DNA from: Caballeronia arationis
GTDB lineage: Bacteria > Pseudomonadota > Gammaproteobacteria > Burkholderiales > Burkholderiaceae
Assembly (NCBI RefSeq): GCF_001544975.2
Contig: NZ_FCOG02000001.1
Span: 62,001 to 126,000, forward strand
Length of the DNA: 64,000 nucleotides
Reading direction: 5' to 3'
Part shown: positions 8,524-17,488 of the stretch, piece after piece
How the letters are laid out: each line of letters starts with the position of its first letter
How positions within the stretch are numbered: position 1 is the first letter of the stretch
Position numbers and translations under genes: made by a program
Notes under the pieces: generated by a model
The model's input: the letters and a program-made list of their open reading frames with translations, nothing else
Database searches by the model: none
Told to the model about the DNA's origin: nothing

Positions 8524-9246
8524 TCAGAACGGCAGGATGGAAAGCAGCGGCGCGATCAGCACCATCACGACGCCCGCGATCATCATCGTCAGGCTCGCGA
8601 CGACGCCTTCCTCGCTGCCGAGCTCGCGCGCCTTCGCGGTGCCGACGCCGTGCGCCGCCGCGCCGAACAGCGCGCCGCGCGCGAGCCGCGTGCGCAGCGG
8701 CACGAGCGCGAGCACGATCTCGCCGAAGAGCATGCCGCAGACGCCCGTCGCGATCACGAAAAGCGCGGTGAGATCCTTGGGCGCGTGAATCTTGTCGGAG
8801 ACGGCGAGCGCGAACGGCGTCGATACCGAACGCGTCGCGAGGCTGCGCTGCAATTCCGGCGACAGATGCAGCAGCTTCGCGAGCGCGAGCGACCCGCCGA
8901 CCGCGACCAGAATCCCGACCGTCACGCCGACCGAGAGCGAAATCCAGTGCCGTTTCAGAAGATGGCGGTATTCGTAGATCGGCACGGCGAACGCGACGGT
9001 CGCCGGTCCGAGCAGCCACATGAGCCAGCGCGTGTCGGCGAAGTAGACCGGATACGGAATCCGTGCGAGCACCACGACGAACGCGAGCACGACCGGAACG
9101 GCCAGCATCGGCGTAAGCCACGGACTCCGGAAACGTGCGTAGAGACGCTTCGACCCGAAATAGAGCGCGATCGTCAGCACGAAACAGCCCGCTGCGATGA
9201 GACGCGCGGCGTCGTCGGCAAACAGGGAGGCGTAGAAGTGGCTCAT
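8524..9246 (-). CDS. lrgB: LrgB family membrane protein
   Basis: 240 residues with about seven hydrophobic segments. Family motifs include YEYRHLLKRHW, RSVSTPFALAVSD (the LrgB hallmark RSVTTP-like segment), GVCGMLFGE, and GAAAHGVGTAKARELGSEEG. The start at 9246 (MSHFYASLFADD) is preferred over an in-frame TTG at 9273. It lies 30 bases after the lrgA-like gene, forming a two-gene unit opposite a LysR regulator. LrgAB/CidAB homologues have been linked to murein hydrolase control and, in some species, to pyruvate or glycolate transport; which applies here is not visible. Confidence 0.88.
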   Translation of the reverse strand: MSHFYASLFADDAARLIAAGCFVLTIALYFGSKRLYARFRSPWLTPMLAVPVVLAFVVVLARIPYPVYFADTRWLMWLLGPATVAFAVPIYEYRHLLKRHWISLSVGVTVGILVAVGGSLALAKLLHLSPELQRSLATRSVSTPFALAVSDKIHAPKDLTALFVIATGVCGMLFGEIVLALVPLRTRLARGALFGAAAHGVGTAKARELGSEEGVVASLTMMIAGVVMVLIAPLLSILPF

Positions 9247-9276
9247 GGCTGGCTGGTTCCGGTGCTCAATCAAGCA

Positions 9277-9735
9277 TCACGCCCGCGCCGCGTGGCGCGC
9301 GACGATCGCGCGGCGCAGTGCAAGACGTCGTTCGAGGCGCGCAGCGCGATCGACGGCGAATGCCACCGCGACCATCACCATCAGCGTTCCGCCGACCACG
9401 ACGAGCGCGAGGCGCCAGCCGTCTTCCATGAAGAGACCGCCGTATTGCACGGCCGCCACCGCAGCGGGGATGAAAAACAGCAGCATGTCGGCGAGCAGCC
9501 AGTCGGCGCCGGCTTTCACCCAGCGCGGCGCGACGCCGCCGCAAAAGAGGAGCGCGAGCAGCGCCAGCAAGCCGACGACGCCCCCCGGCACCGGCAGCGC
9601 CAGCTTGCGCGCGACGACATCGGCGACGAACCAGATGGCCGCAAGCGCCGCGCTCTGCAGCGCGATCCGCATGAAACGGCCGATCGCGCCCTGTGAGCCG
9701 ATGGCGTTCGATAAGACAGCGATGACAAAGGACAT
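9277..9735 (-). CDS. lrgA: CidA/LrgA family membrane protein
   Basis: 152 residues, four predicted TM helices, with the family pattern LPVPGGVVGLLALLALLF and ADWLLADMLLFFIPAAVAAVQY. A GAGG site precedes the ATG at 9735. The C-terminal tail is basic (arginine-rich). It is the first gene of the pair with the LrgB-like protein and is divergent from the LysR-type gene at 9858, the arrangement seen for cidR-cidAB and similar loci. Confidence 0.88.
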   Translation of the reverse strand: MSFVIAVLSNAIGSQGAIGRFMRIALQSAALAAIWFVADVVARKLALPVPGGVVGLLALLALLFCGGVAPRWVKAGADWLLADMLLFFIPAAVAAVQYGGLFMEDGWRLALVVVGGTLMVMVAVAFAVDRAARLERRLALRRAIVARHAARA

Positions 9736-9857
9736 GGTGGGGCCTCGATACGTCGGATTAGGGTTAACCTGTAGGCCGAGTATAGAGTGCCCTTAAACAT
9801 AATAAAAATGACTTAAACTTATCTGAAACATTCCATTTCGGAATCATGGAGAGCTGA
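9736..9857. promoter_or_regulatory. Divergent control region between lrgA and the LysR gene
   Basis: 122 bases shared by two divergent starts. The half nearest the LysR gene is AT-rich (AATAAAAATGACTTAAAC), matching where LysR-type operators and both promoters would lie. No single T-N11-A operator could be chosen with confidence. Confidence 0.35.
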
Positions 9858-10805
9858 ATGGAGCTGCGGGCGCTGAGATATTTCGTCGAAGTCGTGAAGC
9901 AGAAAAGCTTTACCGTCGCGGCGGAGCAGATGTTCGTGACGCAGCCGACCATCAGCAAGATGGTGAAGGCGCTCGAGGACGAAATCGGCTCGCCGCTCCT
10001 CTTGCGCGAAGGGCGCCAGATGGTGCTGACCGACGCCGGCCAGATCGTCTATCAGCGCGGACTCGACGTCCTTGCCGCGCACGCGCTTCTCGAAGCCGAG
10101 CTCAACGATCTCGGCACCTTCGGACGCGGCACGCTGACGATCGGCATCCCGCCGATGGGCGGCTCGCTCTTCACGCCCGCGATCGCGGCGTTCCGGCAGC
10201 GTTATCCGAAGGTGGAGCTGAAGCTGTTCGAACGCGGATCGAAAGCGATCGAGGCCGCGCTCCTCGACGGCGAACTGGAACTCGGTGGCGTGCTGCAACC
10301 CGTCGACCTCGCGATGTTCGACGTGCTGCCGGTCAGCCGACAGCTTCTCTGGCTAGTCGCGCAGAAAGGCTCGCGCTGGGATCAGGAAGCGGAAGTCGCG
10401 CTCGCGGACCTCGCCAGCGAGCCGTTCGTGTTCTACGGCGAAAGCCTCGCGCTCTCTGACGTCGTGCTGAACGCCTGCCGCGAAGCGGGCTTCTCGCCGA
10501 CGATCGTCGGGCGCAGCGGCCACTGGGACTTCATGGCGGCGCTGGTGCAGGCGGGTGTCGGTATCGCGCTGCTGCCGGCGCCCTACTGCCGCCGCCTCGA
10601 CGCAGACACGTTCACCTGCCGCCCGGTCGTCGCGCCAGAGATTCACTGGGACATGGCCGTCGGCTGGAGGCGCAACGGCTATCTGTCGCATGCGGCGCGC
10701 GCGTGGCTCGATGTCGTGCGCGAGACTTTGCCCGCGAATCTGGGTCAGGATTTCCTGTCGGCGGAACGGTTTCCGTCGCGCAATCCGAGCCCAAAGCCGC
10801 GCTGA
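9858..10805 (+). CDS. LysR-type transcriptional regulator
   Basis: 315 residues. The N-terminal winged HTH is clear (MELRALRYFVEVVKQKSFT, AAEQMFVTQPTISKMVKALE, LLLREGRQMVLTDAG), followed by a LysR substrate-binding domain from about residue 90. GGAGAGCTGA precedes the ATG. It faces away from lrgAB, so it most likely senses a small molecule and controls that pair. Some orthologous arrangements respond to carboxylates such as pyruvate or acetate, but the ligand cannot be read from sequence. A hairpin terminator follows. Confidence 0.9.
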   Translation: MELRALRYFVEVVKQKSFTVAAEQMFVTQPTISKMVKALEDEIGSPLLLREGRQMVLTDAGQIVYQRGLDVLAAHALLEAELNDLGTFGRGTLTIGIPPMGGSLFTPAIAAFRQRYPKVELKLFERGSKAIEAALLDGELELGGVLQPVDLAMFDVLPVSRQLLWLVAQKGSRWDQEAEVALADLASEPFVFYGESLALSDVVLNACREAGFSPTIVGRSGHWDFMAALVQAGVGIALLPAPYCRRLDADTFTCRPVVAPEIHWDMAVGWRRNGYLSHAARAWLDVVRETLPANLGQDFLSAERFPSRNPSPKPR

Positions 10806-10810
10806 ACGAA

Positions 10811-10843
10811 AAAACGCCGCCCGCTCGACGCGGACGGCGTTTT
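10811..10843. terminator. Bidirectional terminator between the LysR and OmpA-like genes
   Basis: AAAACGCCG and CGGCGTTTT form a 9-pair stem with A- and T-runs on either side, so it can end transcription from both strands. It lies 5 bases after the LysR stop and 38 bases from the end of the convergent OmpA-like gene. Confidence 0.75.
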
Positions 10844-10881
10844 CAATCACGCGCAATGCGAAGCATCGCCCGTCTGGCTAT

Positions 10882-12561
10882 TTATTCCTGTCCCTTGAAC
10901 TCGATGCGGCGGTTTGCAAAGCGGCCGCTTGCCGTCGAGTTGTCCGCGACCGGGTTGGCGTCGCCGTAGCCTTGCGCCATCAGCGATTCGGCCGGAACGC
11001 CGTGCTTCACGAGGTACGCGCGCACCGCTTCCGCACGCTTCTTCGAGAGCGCAACATTCGACTCGGCACGGCCGACGTTGTCCGAATAGCCGCCGATTTC
11101 CATCTTCACGGTCTTGCCGGCCGTCGTGCAGTTCTTCAGCAGTTCAGCCGACTTCGCGAGCGCCAGTTGCGCGTCTTGCGGCGGCACGTCCGAGCCCGTC
11201 GAGAAGTTGATGACCTGGAGGTTCAGCACCTTGGCGACATCCGTTGCCGCGCAGTCGTCCGCCTTGAATGTGCTGAACGCGTTCAGGAACGAGTCCTTCG
11301 CGCTCGCCACGGCTTGCTTCACGTCGAACGTGCCGATCGTGAAGCCCGCGCCGAACAGGTTCTTCAGCTTGTCGAGCCAGCCGAGCTTCGCATCCGCCGC
11401 CGTGCCGCTCAGTTCGATCTTCTCGCCCGCGAGCTTCACTTCCGCGCCCGGCAGCGCCATCAGCGGAAGCAGGCCGTCCAGCTTGTCGAGCCACGATGCC
11501 GGCTTCGTCTCCGGATCGACCGTCACGTTCGCGGTGAACTTGCCCTCGCCGAACTTCGCCGTCAGCGCGTCGAGCAGGGTCTTCTTCTCGCCTTCGCTGC
11601 CAACCGTCGCGTTGAGCGCGGGCATGCCGGCCTTGTCGACGGAGAACGTGAGAGTCGCGTCCTTCGTCGGCACGACGGCCGGTTGCGAAGCGGCTTCCGA
11701 AGCGGGCGCCGCAGCGACAGCCGCCGACGCGGCCGCCACTGCAGATGCTTCCGAAGCGGTGACTGCTGGCGCCGGAGCCGGCTCGGCCGCGGTCTGCTGC
11801 TTCTCGCCGACACAACCGCGGCCGAGCAGCGCCGCCAGAAGCGCGAGCGCGGCGAGCACCGCGAGCCACCACCACTTCTTCTTGCTGGCCTTTTCCTGCA
11901 CGACGATCTTGTCGATCGAGTTGTTCACGGCCGACACGCGCGCGTTCTGCGCCGACGGATGCTCCAGATGCGACGACACCGCCTTCATCTGCGCGCCCAC
12001 GCCGGCGAGGAAACTGCCTGCGCTTCCGAGACCGAGTGCGCTCGCGACCGAGTCGTTCAGGTTCGGCTTCACGAACGGCAGTTGATGGCCGAGCAGCGTG
12101 GGCAACGCGCCGACATTACCGTTGTGCTGCGTGAAGTAGTGCTTGAGGATGCCGAGCAGCGTCGTGCCGACCACGCCCGTCAGCGCATGCGTCGCGCTGG
12201 CGGCCACGCCGGTCTGCTGAGCGACCGAGCCGCTCAGCGCTTCGAGACGCTCGGCCGGCGCCACCGCGCCCGCGAGACGCGTACCGAGGCCGAGCAGCTT
12301 CTGCAGGCCGTCGCCCTGCACGAGCGCCGGCAACTGCTCGACGATGTTCGCGTTCGTGTCCGGCGACATGACCGCGGCGAACAGCCCCCGCGCACCTTCC
12401 GGCGACGCCGCCTTGTTCATCAGCGACCCGACCAGCGCCGGGGCCACCAGGCCGACCACACGCTTCGCAGACTCGGGAGCCACTCCGATGCGTGTCGCGA
12501 GCTGCTGCAACACGCTTTCGGTCAAAGCGCCTTGTACCAATTGAATAACGTTAATGCTCAT
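10882..12561 (-). CDS. DUF937 - transmembrane - OmpA-C-like peptidoglycan-binding protein
   Basis: 559 residues from ATG 12561 (GAGGAAAG upstream). Three parts can be seen: an N-terminal DUF937 domain (MSINVIQLVQGALTES to about residue 130) and following linker; a single TM helix preceded by lysines and tryptophans (KKKWWWLAVLAALALLAALLG, near residues 218-238); and, after an Ala/Ser/Glu-rich linker and a BON-like middle region, a C-terminal OmpA domain. The latter has GGYSDNVGRAESNVALSKKRAEAV and NRRIEF, keeping the Asp and Arg that bind peptidoglycan. The DUF937 half should be cytoplasmic and the OmpA half periplasmic. It is not secreted by signal peptide and has no beta-barrel. Function unknown. 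Confidence 0.85.
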   Translation of the reverse strand: MSINVIQLVQGALTESVLQQLATRIGVAPESAKRVVGLVAPALVGSLMNKAASPEGARGLFAAVMSPDTNANIVEQLPALVQGDGLQKLLGLGTRLAGAVAPAERLEALSGSVAQQTGVAASATHALTGVVGTTLLGILKHYFTQHNGNVGALPTLLGHQLPFVKPNLNDSVASALGLGSAGSFLAGVGAQMKAVSSHLEHPSAQNARVSAVNNSIDKIVVQEKASKKKWWWLAVLAALALLAALLGRGCVGEKQQTAAEPAPAPAVTASEASAVAAASAAVAAAPASEAASQPAVVPTKDATLTFSVDKAGMPALNATVGSEGEKKTLLDALTAKFGEGKFTANVTVDPETKPASWLDKLDGLLPLMALPGAEVKLAGEKIELSGTAADAKLGWLDKLKNLFGAGFTIGTFDVKQAVASAKDSFLNAFSTFKADDCAATDVAKVLNLQVINFSTGSDVPPQDAQLALAKSAELLKNCTTAGKTVKMEIGGYSDNVGRAESNVALSKKRAEAVRAYLVKHGVPAESLMAQGYGDANPVADNSTASGRFANRRIEFKGQE

Positions 12562-12995
12562 GAAATGCTTTCCTCGAAATGCGTGATTGCACAGCAGCCC
12601 CATTTAAGCGGCGCTGATTATAGGATCGGCATTCCTTAGTTCAGGTTGTCTAAATAAAAAATCGGATTTACCTCAACTTCGCATTCGCGTGCGCCACGCC
12701 TTTCAGCGACGGGGCTCAGCGCCCGCGCGGCGCATGGATTTCGAAAGGCTTTTCGGCGAGTCTTTCCTCTAGGCATCGAACGAATGCGCCGCCTATGATT
12801 CTTAAATTCGAGATGAACGGTCGCGCGCATTAAGTCCGTTTGATCACGGCGATGCGTGAATCTTTTCAGGCGCCGTGACATTGCCGGCATGGCAGCGCGG
12901 CGTTTCTCGCAAAGACAGCCACTACCTTGCATGGGACCAAAGTGAGGCGCATGGGACCGGAGTCAGCGCCCACTCTTGCCGACGGGAGACCGACG
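12562..12995. other. Intergenic region between the OmpA-like gene and aidB
   Basis: 434 bases between divergent genes. No gene was recognised; short frames lack ribosome binding sites. The part next to the OmpA-like gene is AT-rich (CTAAATAAAAAATCGG), consistent with its promoter. A GGGAGAC site just before 12996 belongs to aidB. Confidence 0.4.
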
Positions 12996-14702
12996 ATGAG
13001 CACGCCTTCACGACCGCCGCGCTTCGGCGAGACGCACGATGTCTTCAACCAGAGTCCGCCGCTCGCCGGCTACGACATGTTTTCGGCCGATCCGGCGCTC
13101 GTCGCCGCGCTCGCGCGCGAAGGCGCGGAATGGCATGCAGAAGCGCTCTCGCGTCACGGCCGCGCGCTGACGCAGCCCGACGTGCTCGCGCTCGCCGATC
13201 TCGCCAACCGCCATTCGCCCGAACTGCACACCCACGACGCGCGCGGCGAGCGCATCGACGCCATAGAGTTTCATCCCGCGTGGCACGAACTGCTCGCGCT
13301 CTTGCGGCGCGAGGGGCTCCACGCGCTTCCGTTCGAGGCGGCGCATCGGGAAAAGGCGGGCGCGATGGCCGCGCGCTGCGCCGGTTATTTCCTGCACGGC
13401 CAACTCGAATCCGGCTCGCTGTGTCCGCCAACGATGACTTTCGCCAGCATTCCGGTGCTGCAAAAGGAGCCGGCACTTTATGCGACCCTGCGCGACGCCT
13501 TGCTGTCGCGCGAGCACGATCCGCGCGACATTCCGCTTTCCGAAGGCAAGCGTTCGATGCTGGTCGGCATGGGCATGACGGAGAAACAGGGCGGCTCGGA
13601 CGTGCGCAGCAACCGCACCCGCGCCCACGCGGCCGGCACGCCCGGGCGCGGCGGCGAATACCGGCTGATCGGGCACAAGTGGTTCTTTTCCGCGCCGCAA
13701 TCCGACGCGCACCTGGTGCTCGCGCGCGCGGGCGAAAGCGACGCGCTCTCGTGCTTCTACGTGCCGCGCTTCGCCCCCGACGGCAGCAGGAACACGGTGG
13801 AAGTGCAGCGCCTGAAGGACAAGCTCGGCAACCGGTCGAACGCGAGCAGCGAGGTGGAATTTCTCGACGCATACGGCGTGATGATCGGCGAAGAAGGGCG
13901 CGGCGTGCCGACGATCATCGAAATGGCGAACTACACGCGGCTCGACTGCGTGATCGGCAGCGCGGCGCTGATGCGCGCCGCGCTCGTGCAGGCGATCCAC
14001 CACGCGCGACATCGCAGCGCGTTCGGCGCGAAGCTCGTCGACCAGCCGCTGATGCGCAACGTGCTTGCCGACCTGGCACTCGAATCCGAAGCCGCCACGC
14101 TGCTTTTCATGCGGCTCGCGAGCGCGTTCGGGACGAGCGCCACGGCCGGCGGCGCGCCCGAGGAGCGGGCGTGGCGCCGGCTCGTCACGCCCGCCGCGAA
14201 GTTCTGGGTCTGTAAGCGCGCGCTCGAATTCACCGGCGAGGCGATGGAAGTGTGGGGCGGTAACGGCTACGTCGAAACCGGGCCGATGGCGCGCTTCTAT
14301 CGCGAGGCGCCCGTCAACTCGATCTGGGAGGGCTCGGGCAACGTGATGTGTCTCGACGTGCTGCGGGCGTTCGAGCGCGAGACCGAGGCCGCGCACGCGC
14401 TGTTCGCGTCGTGGCAGGAAACGGCGCGCGAGCATCCGGCCCTGGCTCCGGCGCTCGACGCGCTCGTGCGCGCACTCACGGACGATCCGGCGACGCGCGA
14501 GGCATCGGCGCGGCGGATCGCCCAGCAACTGGTTTTGACGGCGCAGGCGGTGCTGCTCGCGCGACATGCGCCGGAAGCGGTCGCCGACGCGTTCATCGAG
14601 ACGAGGCTTGGGCATACGTGCGGGCAAACGGGTCGTGTCTACGGCACGCTGCCCGGACGATTCGATCACGCGTCGCAGGTCGCGCGGGTGTTTACGGCGT
14701 AG
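12996..14702 (+). CDS. aidB: AidB-like acyl-CoA dehydrogenase
   Basis: 568 residues. The start ATG 12996 (MSTPSRPPRFGETHDVFNQ) follows GGGAGAC; a longer in-frame start at 12927 is unlikely. Similarity to E. coli AidB is visible throughout: THDVFNQ, FHPAWHELL, QLESGSLCPPTMTFA, GMGMTEKQGGSDVRSN, GHKWFFSAPQSDAHLVLA, LKDKLGNRSNAS and PVNSIWEGSGNVMCLDVLR. AidB is a flavoprotein of the acyl-CoA dehydrogenase fold tied to the adaptive response to alkylation in E. coli; its physiological substrate is unsettled. It stands alone here with no ada or alkB neighbour. Confidence 0.9.
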   Translation: MSTPSRPPRFGETHDVFNQSPPLAGYDMFSADPALVAALAREGAEWHAEALSRHGRALTQPDVLALADLANRHSPELHTHDARGERIDAIEFHPAWHELLALLRREGLHALPFEAAHREKAGAMAARCAGYFLHGQLESGSLCPPTMTFASIPVLQKEPALYATLRDALLSREHDPRDIPLSEGKRSMLVGMGMTEKQGGSDVRSNRTRAHAAGTPGRGGEYRLIGHKWFFSAPQSDAHLVLARAGESDALSCFYVPRFAPDGSRNTVEVQRLKDKLGNRSNASSEVEFLDAYGVMIGEEGRGVPTIIEMANYTRLDCVIGSAALMRAALVQAIHHARHRSAFGAKLVDQPLMRNVLADLALESEAATLLFMRLASAFGTSATAGGAPEERAWRRLVTPAAKFWVCKRALEFTGEAMEVWGGNGYVETGPMARFYREAPVNSIWEGSGNVMCLDVLRAFERETEAAHALFASWQETAREHPALAPALDALVRALTDDPATREASARRIAQQLVLTAQAVLLARHAPEAVADAFIETRLGHTCGQTGRVYGTLPGRFDHASQVARVFTA

Positions 14703-14721
14703 GCGCGCGACGAGCGGCTCG

Positions 14722-15072
14722 TCAGCGCGGCAAGCGGGGGTTTCTCGTCGGGGACAAGGGTGCAGGCGAGGGCGCGGACTCCCCCGCCGCATCGCCGTTT
14801 TCCAGCCGATACAGCCACGCCAGCAATTCGGCCACGGCCTGATACAGCGCGGGCGGAATGCGCGCGTCGAGATCGACCTGCATCAACAGCGACACCATCT
14901 CCGGCGATTCGTGCACATACAGCCCCGCTTCCTTCGCGCGCTGCACGATCATCTCCGCAACGATCCCGTAGCCTTTCGCGACCACGCGCGGGGCCGCATC
15001 GCGGTTGGGGTTGTCATAGGCAAGCGCGGTCGCCTGCTTGCGGACGTCGGACGGATAGTTCGGGGCGCTCAC
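14722..15072 (-). CDS. FlhB-like soluble export-switch domain protein (FlhX type)
   Basis: 116 residues starting at GTG 15072 behind AGAGGGGCGGG. It resembles only the cytoplasmic C-terminal domain of FlhB/YscU: TALAYDNPNRDAAPRVVAKG aligns with the FlhB segment after the autocleavage site, followed by a PPALYQAVAELLAWLYRLE-like end. There are no TM helices and no NPTH cleavage motif. The GTG overlaps the stop of the upstream FliK-like gene by four bases (GTGA), implying coupled translation. The C-terminal tail (SAPSPAPLSPTRNPRLPR) is Pro/Ser-rich. Such proteins may modulate flagellar export specificity together with FliK; inferred from similarity and context. Confidence 0.8.
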   Translation of the reverse strand: MSAPNYPSDVRKQATALAYDNPNRDAAPRVVAKGYGIVAEMIVQRAKEAGLYVHESPEMVSLLMQVDLDARIPPALYQAVAELLAWLYRLENGDAAGESAPSPAPLSPTRNPRLPR

Positions 15073-16442
15073 GATCCCGCCCCTCTGGAACGGCCCGGCG
15101 CCCGAAACAGATGCTCGAGCGGCGACGGCACCGGCTTCGATGGGCGAGCAGCGCCCGGAGACGTCCCGGCGTCGATGCCCTCGCCCGCACCGCCCACCGC
15201 GCGAATCGACAGCCCCGCCAGTCCGATGCCCGCCGCCGCGAGCTGCTCGCGAAACGCCTCGCCGTCCGCGACAAGGCGCGCCGCGCCGTGCGCGCCCGCG
15301 TTGATCCGAGCCACGAGCTTGTCGCCGGTCAGCACCAGATCGGCGTCGACGGTGCCGAGCGTCGGCAGCGACAAGGTCACGCGCGTGCGCCACGGCCGCT
15401 CGGCAGACACGCCGGCGTCCGGTGCGCGCGCGTCCCGTTCCTGCGGCGCGATTTCCCATTCGAGGCGCGCGCCCGGCCACGCCTCGCCGGACCAGCGAAA
15501 CTGGTCGTTCGCGAGCAGGTCAAGTTGCTGGCGCACGAGCGGAATCGTCGATGGATGGATTCCCGCCATCAGCGCGGCCTGCACGGCCGACTCCTTCGGC
15601 GCCGGCGCCGCCGCGCTCCCCGCCGTCGATCCCGCCGGAGAAAACACCGAAGCGGGCGCATCGCGCAACGAATGCGCGAGCGCCGCAGCCTGTTCCGCGT
15701 TGCGCGGCGGCACGAAAGCGTGCGCCGTCCCCTGCAGGGACGGCAGGTCGGCGCCGTCGGGCAGGCCGGCCGCACCGGGAAAACGTTGCGGCGCGGCCGG
15801 GTCGTCGAGCCAGACATCGGCGTCGGCGGGCTGATCGGGGACGTCGAGAGGAAGCGCCAGTGCGCGCGGATCGACGCGCGCTTGCGGCTCGCCCACGAGC
15901 GAGGCCGCCGGGCGCTGGCCAGCTAGCCACTCGACGAGATGGGATTCGTAGAAAAGACCGCTTTCGCCGACCGTCTTCGAGAGCGCCGCGGCCAGCACGC
16001 TGGCGGGCAGCGGCGGCGCCGGCTCGCTCGCGGCGCGGGCGGCGGCCGCATTCGCGACTGCCCCGAGCGTGGAAGGCGAGGAAAATGCCTGGTCGAAGAA
16101 GCCGCTGGAAAGCGCGGCGAAGGCGCTCGCTGCACGCGGCGCGGTCGGCCAGAGGGGGGTGTTGCCGGTAAGCGCCGGCGTGGCGCCGCCGCCGAAGCGG
16201 GAGATGGCATCGAGCGTGCGCGCGACGGTGCTGAGCGCCGTCTGCGCCGACGCCCCGGCCGCGCCCGACGCGCCGTTCTGCGCACCGCCCGTGCCTGGCT
16301 GCGCCTCGACGAGCAGTTCGGACGTGCCGGTCTGGGTCGTCGTCTGGCCGGCGGTGGCGCCCGGCGACGGACGGATCGCGGACAGGAGCAGCTCGGCCCG
16401 GCTGGCGAGGAGCGTCGAAATCGCGTTGTCCAGTCCCGTCAT
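15069..16442 (-). CDS. Second FliK-like flagellar hook-length control protein
   Basis: 457 residues from ATG 16442 (MTGLDNAISTLLASRAELL) after AAGGAAAC. Most of the protein is Ala/Gly/Pro-rich and low in complexity, but the C-terminal third has the hook-control-like pattern LSLPTLGTVDADLVLTGDKLVARI and ends with a proline-rich tail. It follows fliT and overlaps the FlhB-like gene. A separate canonical FliK is encoded at 23769, so this is a divergent paralogue rather than the main hook ruler. It is weakly conserved in sequence and its role is inferred from the pairing with the FlhB-like domain. Confidence 0.7.
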   Translation of the reverse strand: MTGLDNAISTLLASRAELLLSAIRPSPGATAGQTTTQTGTSELLVEAQPGTGGAQNGASGAAGASAQTALSTVARTLDAISRFGGGATPALTGNTPLWPTAPRAASAFAALSSGFFDQAFSSPSTLGAVANAAAARAASEPAPPLPASVLAAALSKTVGESGLFYESHLVEWLAGQRPAASLVGEPQARVDPRALALPLDVPDQPADADVWLDDPAAPQRFPGAAGLPDGADLPSLQGTAHAFVPPRNAEQAAALAHSLRDAPASVFSPAGSTAGSAAAPAPKESAVQAALMAGIHPSTIPLVRQQLDLLANDQFRWSGEAWPGARLEWEIAPQERDARAPDAGVSAERPWRTRVTLSLPTLGTVDADLVLTGDKLVARINAGAHGAARLVADGEAFREQLAAAGIGLAGLSIRAVGGAGEGIDAGTSPGAARPSKPVPSPLEHLFRAPGRSRGAGS

Positions 16443-16550
16443 GCCGGTTTCCTTGTCGACCAGAGCTGGCGCTTGAGCGCTTGCTCTGGTCCCATGCAAC
16501 AGGGTTGCGCTCGACTGCGGAGCCGCGTGGCGGCGCCGCTGCCGCGTTGT

Positions 16551-16880
16551 CTAGCGCAACCCGATGATCTTCTTGAGCACGCGCGCCGGGCTGTTCGTCG
16601 TGAACAGCGCCGACAGGCGCGCGAGCGACGGCGACGTCAGATCGCGGATGGCGGCGTCGTCGGCGAGAATCCGCTTCACCAGATCGAGCTTGCGCGCCTT
16701 TGCGGTTTCGTCGAGTTCGGAGCCGCTGTCCACTTCTTTCAGGCGATCGACGAGCTGGCGGTACGCCACCTGCATCGACTTCAGCTCGCCCCATTCGCCG
16801 CTGCGTGCGGCAACGAGCATCTGGCCGGAAAGTGCCGCAATGGCCTCGTAATGCTCGAAATATTCTTCAGTTGTCTTCAT
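16551..16880 (-). CDS. fliT: Flagellar export chaperone FliT-like
   Basis: 109 residues from ATG 16878-16880 (MKTTEEYFEHYEAIAALSGQM). Helical, charged, and placed two bases after fliS, the usual fliS-fliT order. FliT family proteins bind the filament cap FliD and, in enterobacteria, FlhDC. Sequence conservation in this family is low, so the call rests partly on position and size. Confidence 0.78.
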   Translation of the reverse strand: MKTTEEYFEHYEAIAALSGQMLVAARSGEWGELKSMQVAYRQLVDRLKEVDSGSELDETAKARKLDLVKRILADDAAIRDLTSPSLARLSALFTTNSPARVLKKIIGLR

Positions 16881-16882
16881 TC

Positions 16883-17317
16883 TTATATGGCATGCGCCGC
16901 CGCGTTCGCCGCGGCCGCCTGAGCCACTTCCGGTCCGATTCCTATCCACGCTTCCTCGAGCGTCGCGAGAAGGCCGTCGACCTCCACCAGCAACCGCTCG
17001 TCCTGGCGCATGTTCGCCTCCAGAAGCCGGTGCGTCATATATGTATACAGCGCGTCCAGCCGCTCGGCGATCTCGCCGCCCGCCTCCTTGTTCAACGCCT
17101 GCTGCAAACCGGTCTCGACGATGCTGATCGCCTTGCCGATGGCGATGCCCCGCCCCTCGACATTGCCCTGCTGCAGATGCATTCGCGCCTGCGCGATCGC
17201 CTGACGTGCGCCCTGATAGAGCATCACGATCAGCCGGTGCGGGCTTGCGCCGGTCACTCCTGTCTGAAGGCCGACGCGCGCATAGGCGCTGGCTCCAGCG
17301 TGTCCTGGGGAATACAT
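16883..17317 (-). CDS. fliS: Flagellin export chaperone FliS
   Basis: 144 residues with FliS signatures: SPGHAGASAYARVGLQTGV, SPHRLIVMLYQGARQAI, and LDALYTYMTHRLLEANMR. FliS caps the C-terminus of flagellin in the cytoplasm and hands it to the export gate. It is first in the unit fliS-fliT-fliK2-flhX and has a sigma-28-like promoter at 17489-17515. Confidence 0.93.
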   Translation of the reverse strand: MYSPGHAGASAYARVGLQTGVTGASPHRLIVMLYQGARQAIAQARMHLQQGNVEGRGIAIGKAISIVETGLQQALNKEAGGEIAERLDALYTYMTHRLLEANMRQDERLLVEVDGLLATLEEAWIGIGPEVAQAAAANAAAHAI

Positions 17318-17488
17318 CTGTGGTTCTCCTTATGCGTCCGATACGCCTCACCGCGATCCTTGCGTCTCGCCGCACGAACGAACGTGCTTTGCGAGGCGCC
17401 GGCCGGGGCGTTCCCGGTGTGAATCGATGCCGCCGATGCCGGGCCCCGCGCGCCGCCTGCGTTGCCGTTCATCGTGCTGTTATCGGGG

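Noticed and set aside
13008..14792. 594-codon minus-strand frame opposite aidB
   Set aside because: Antisense artefact; AidB motifs on the plus strand are unambiguous.
15001..15020. NPNR in the FlhB-like protein as an autocleavage site
   Set aside because: It falls after the position where FlhB has NPTH and is part of a variable loop; the protein begins downstream of the true site.
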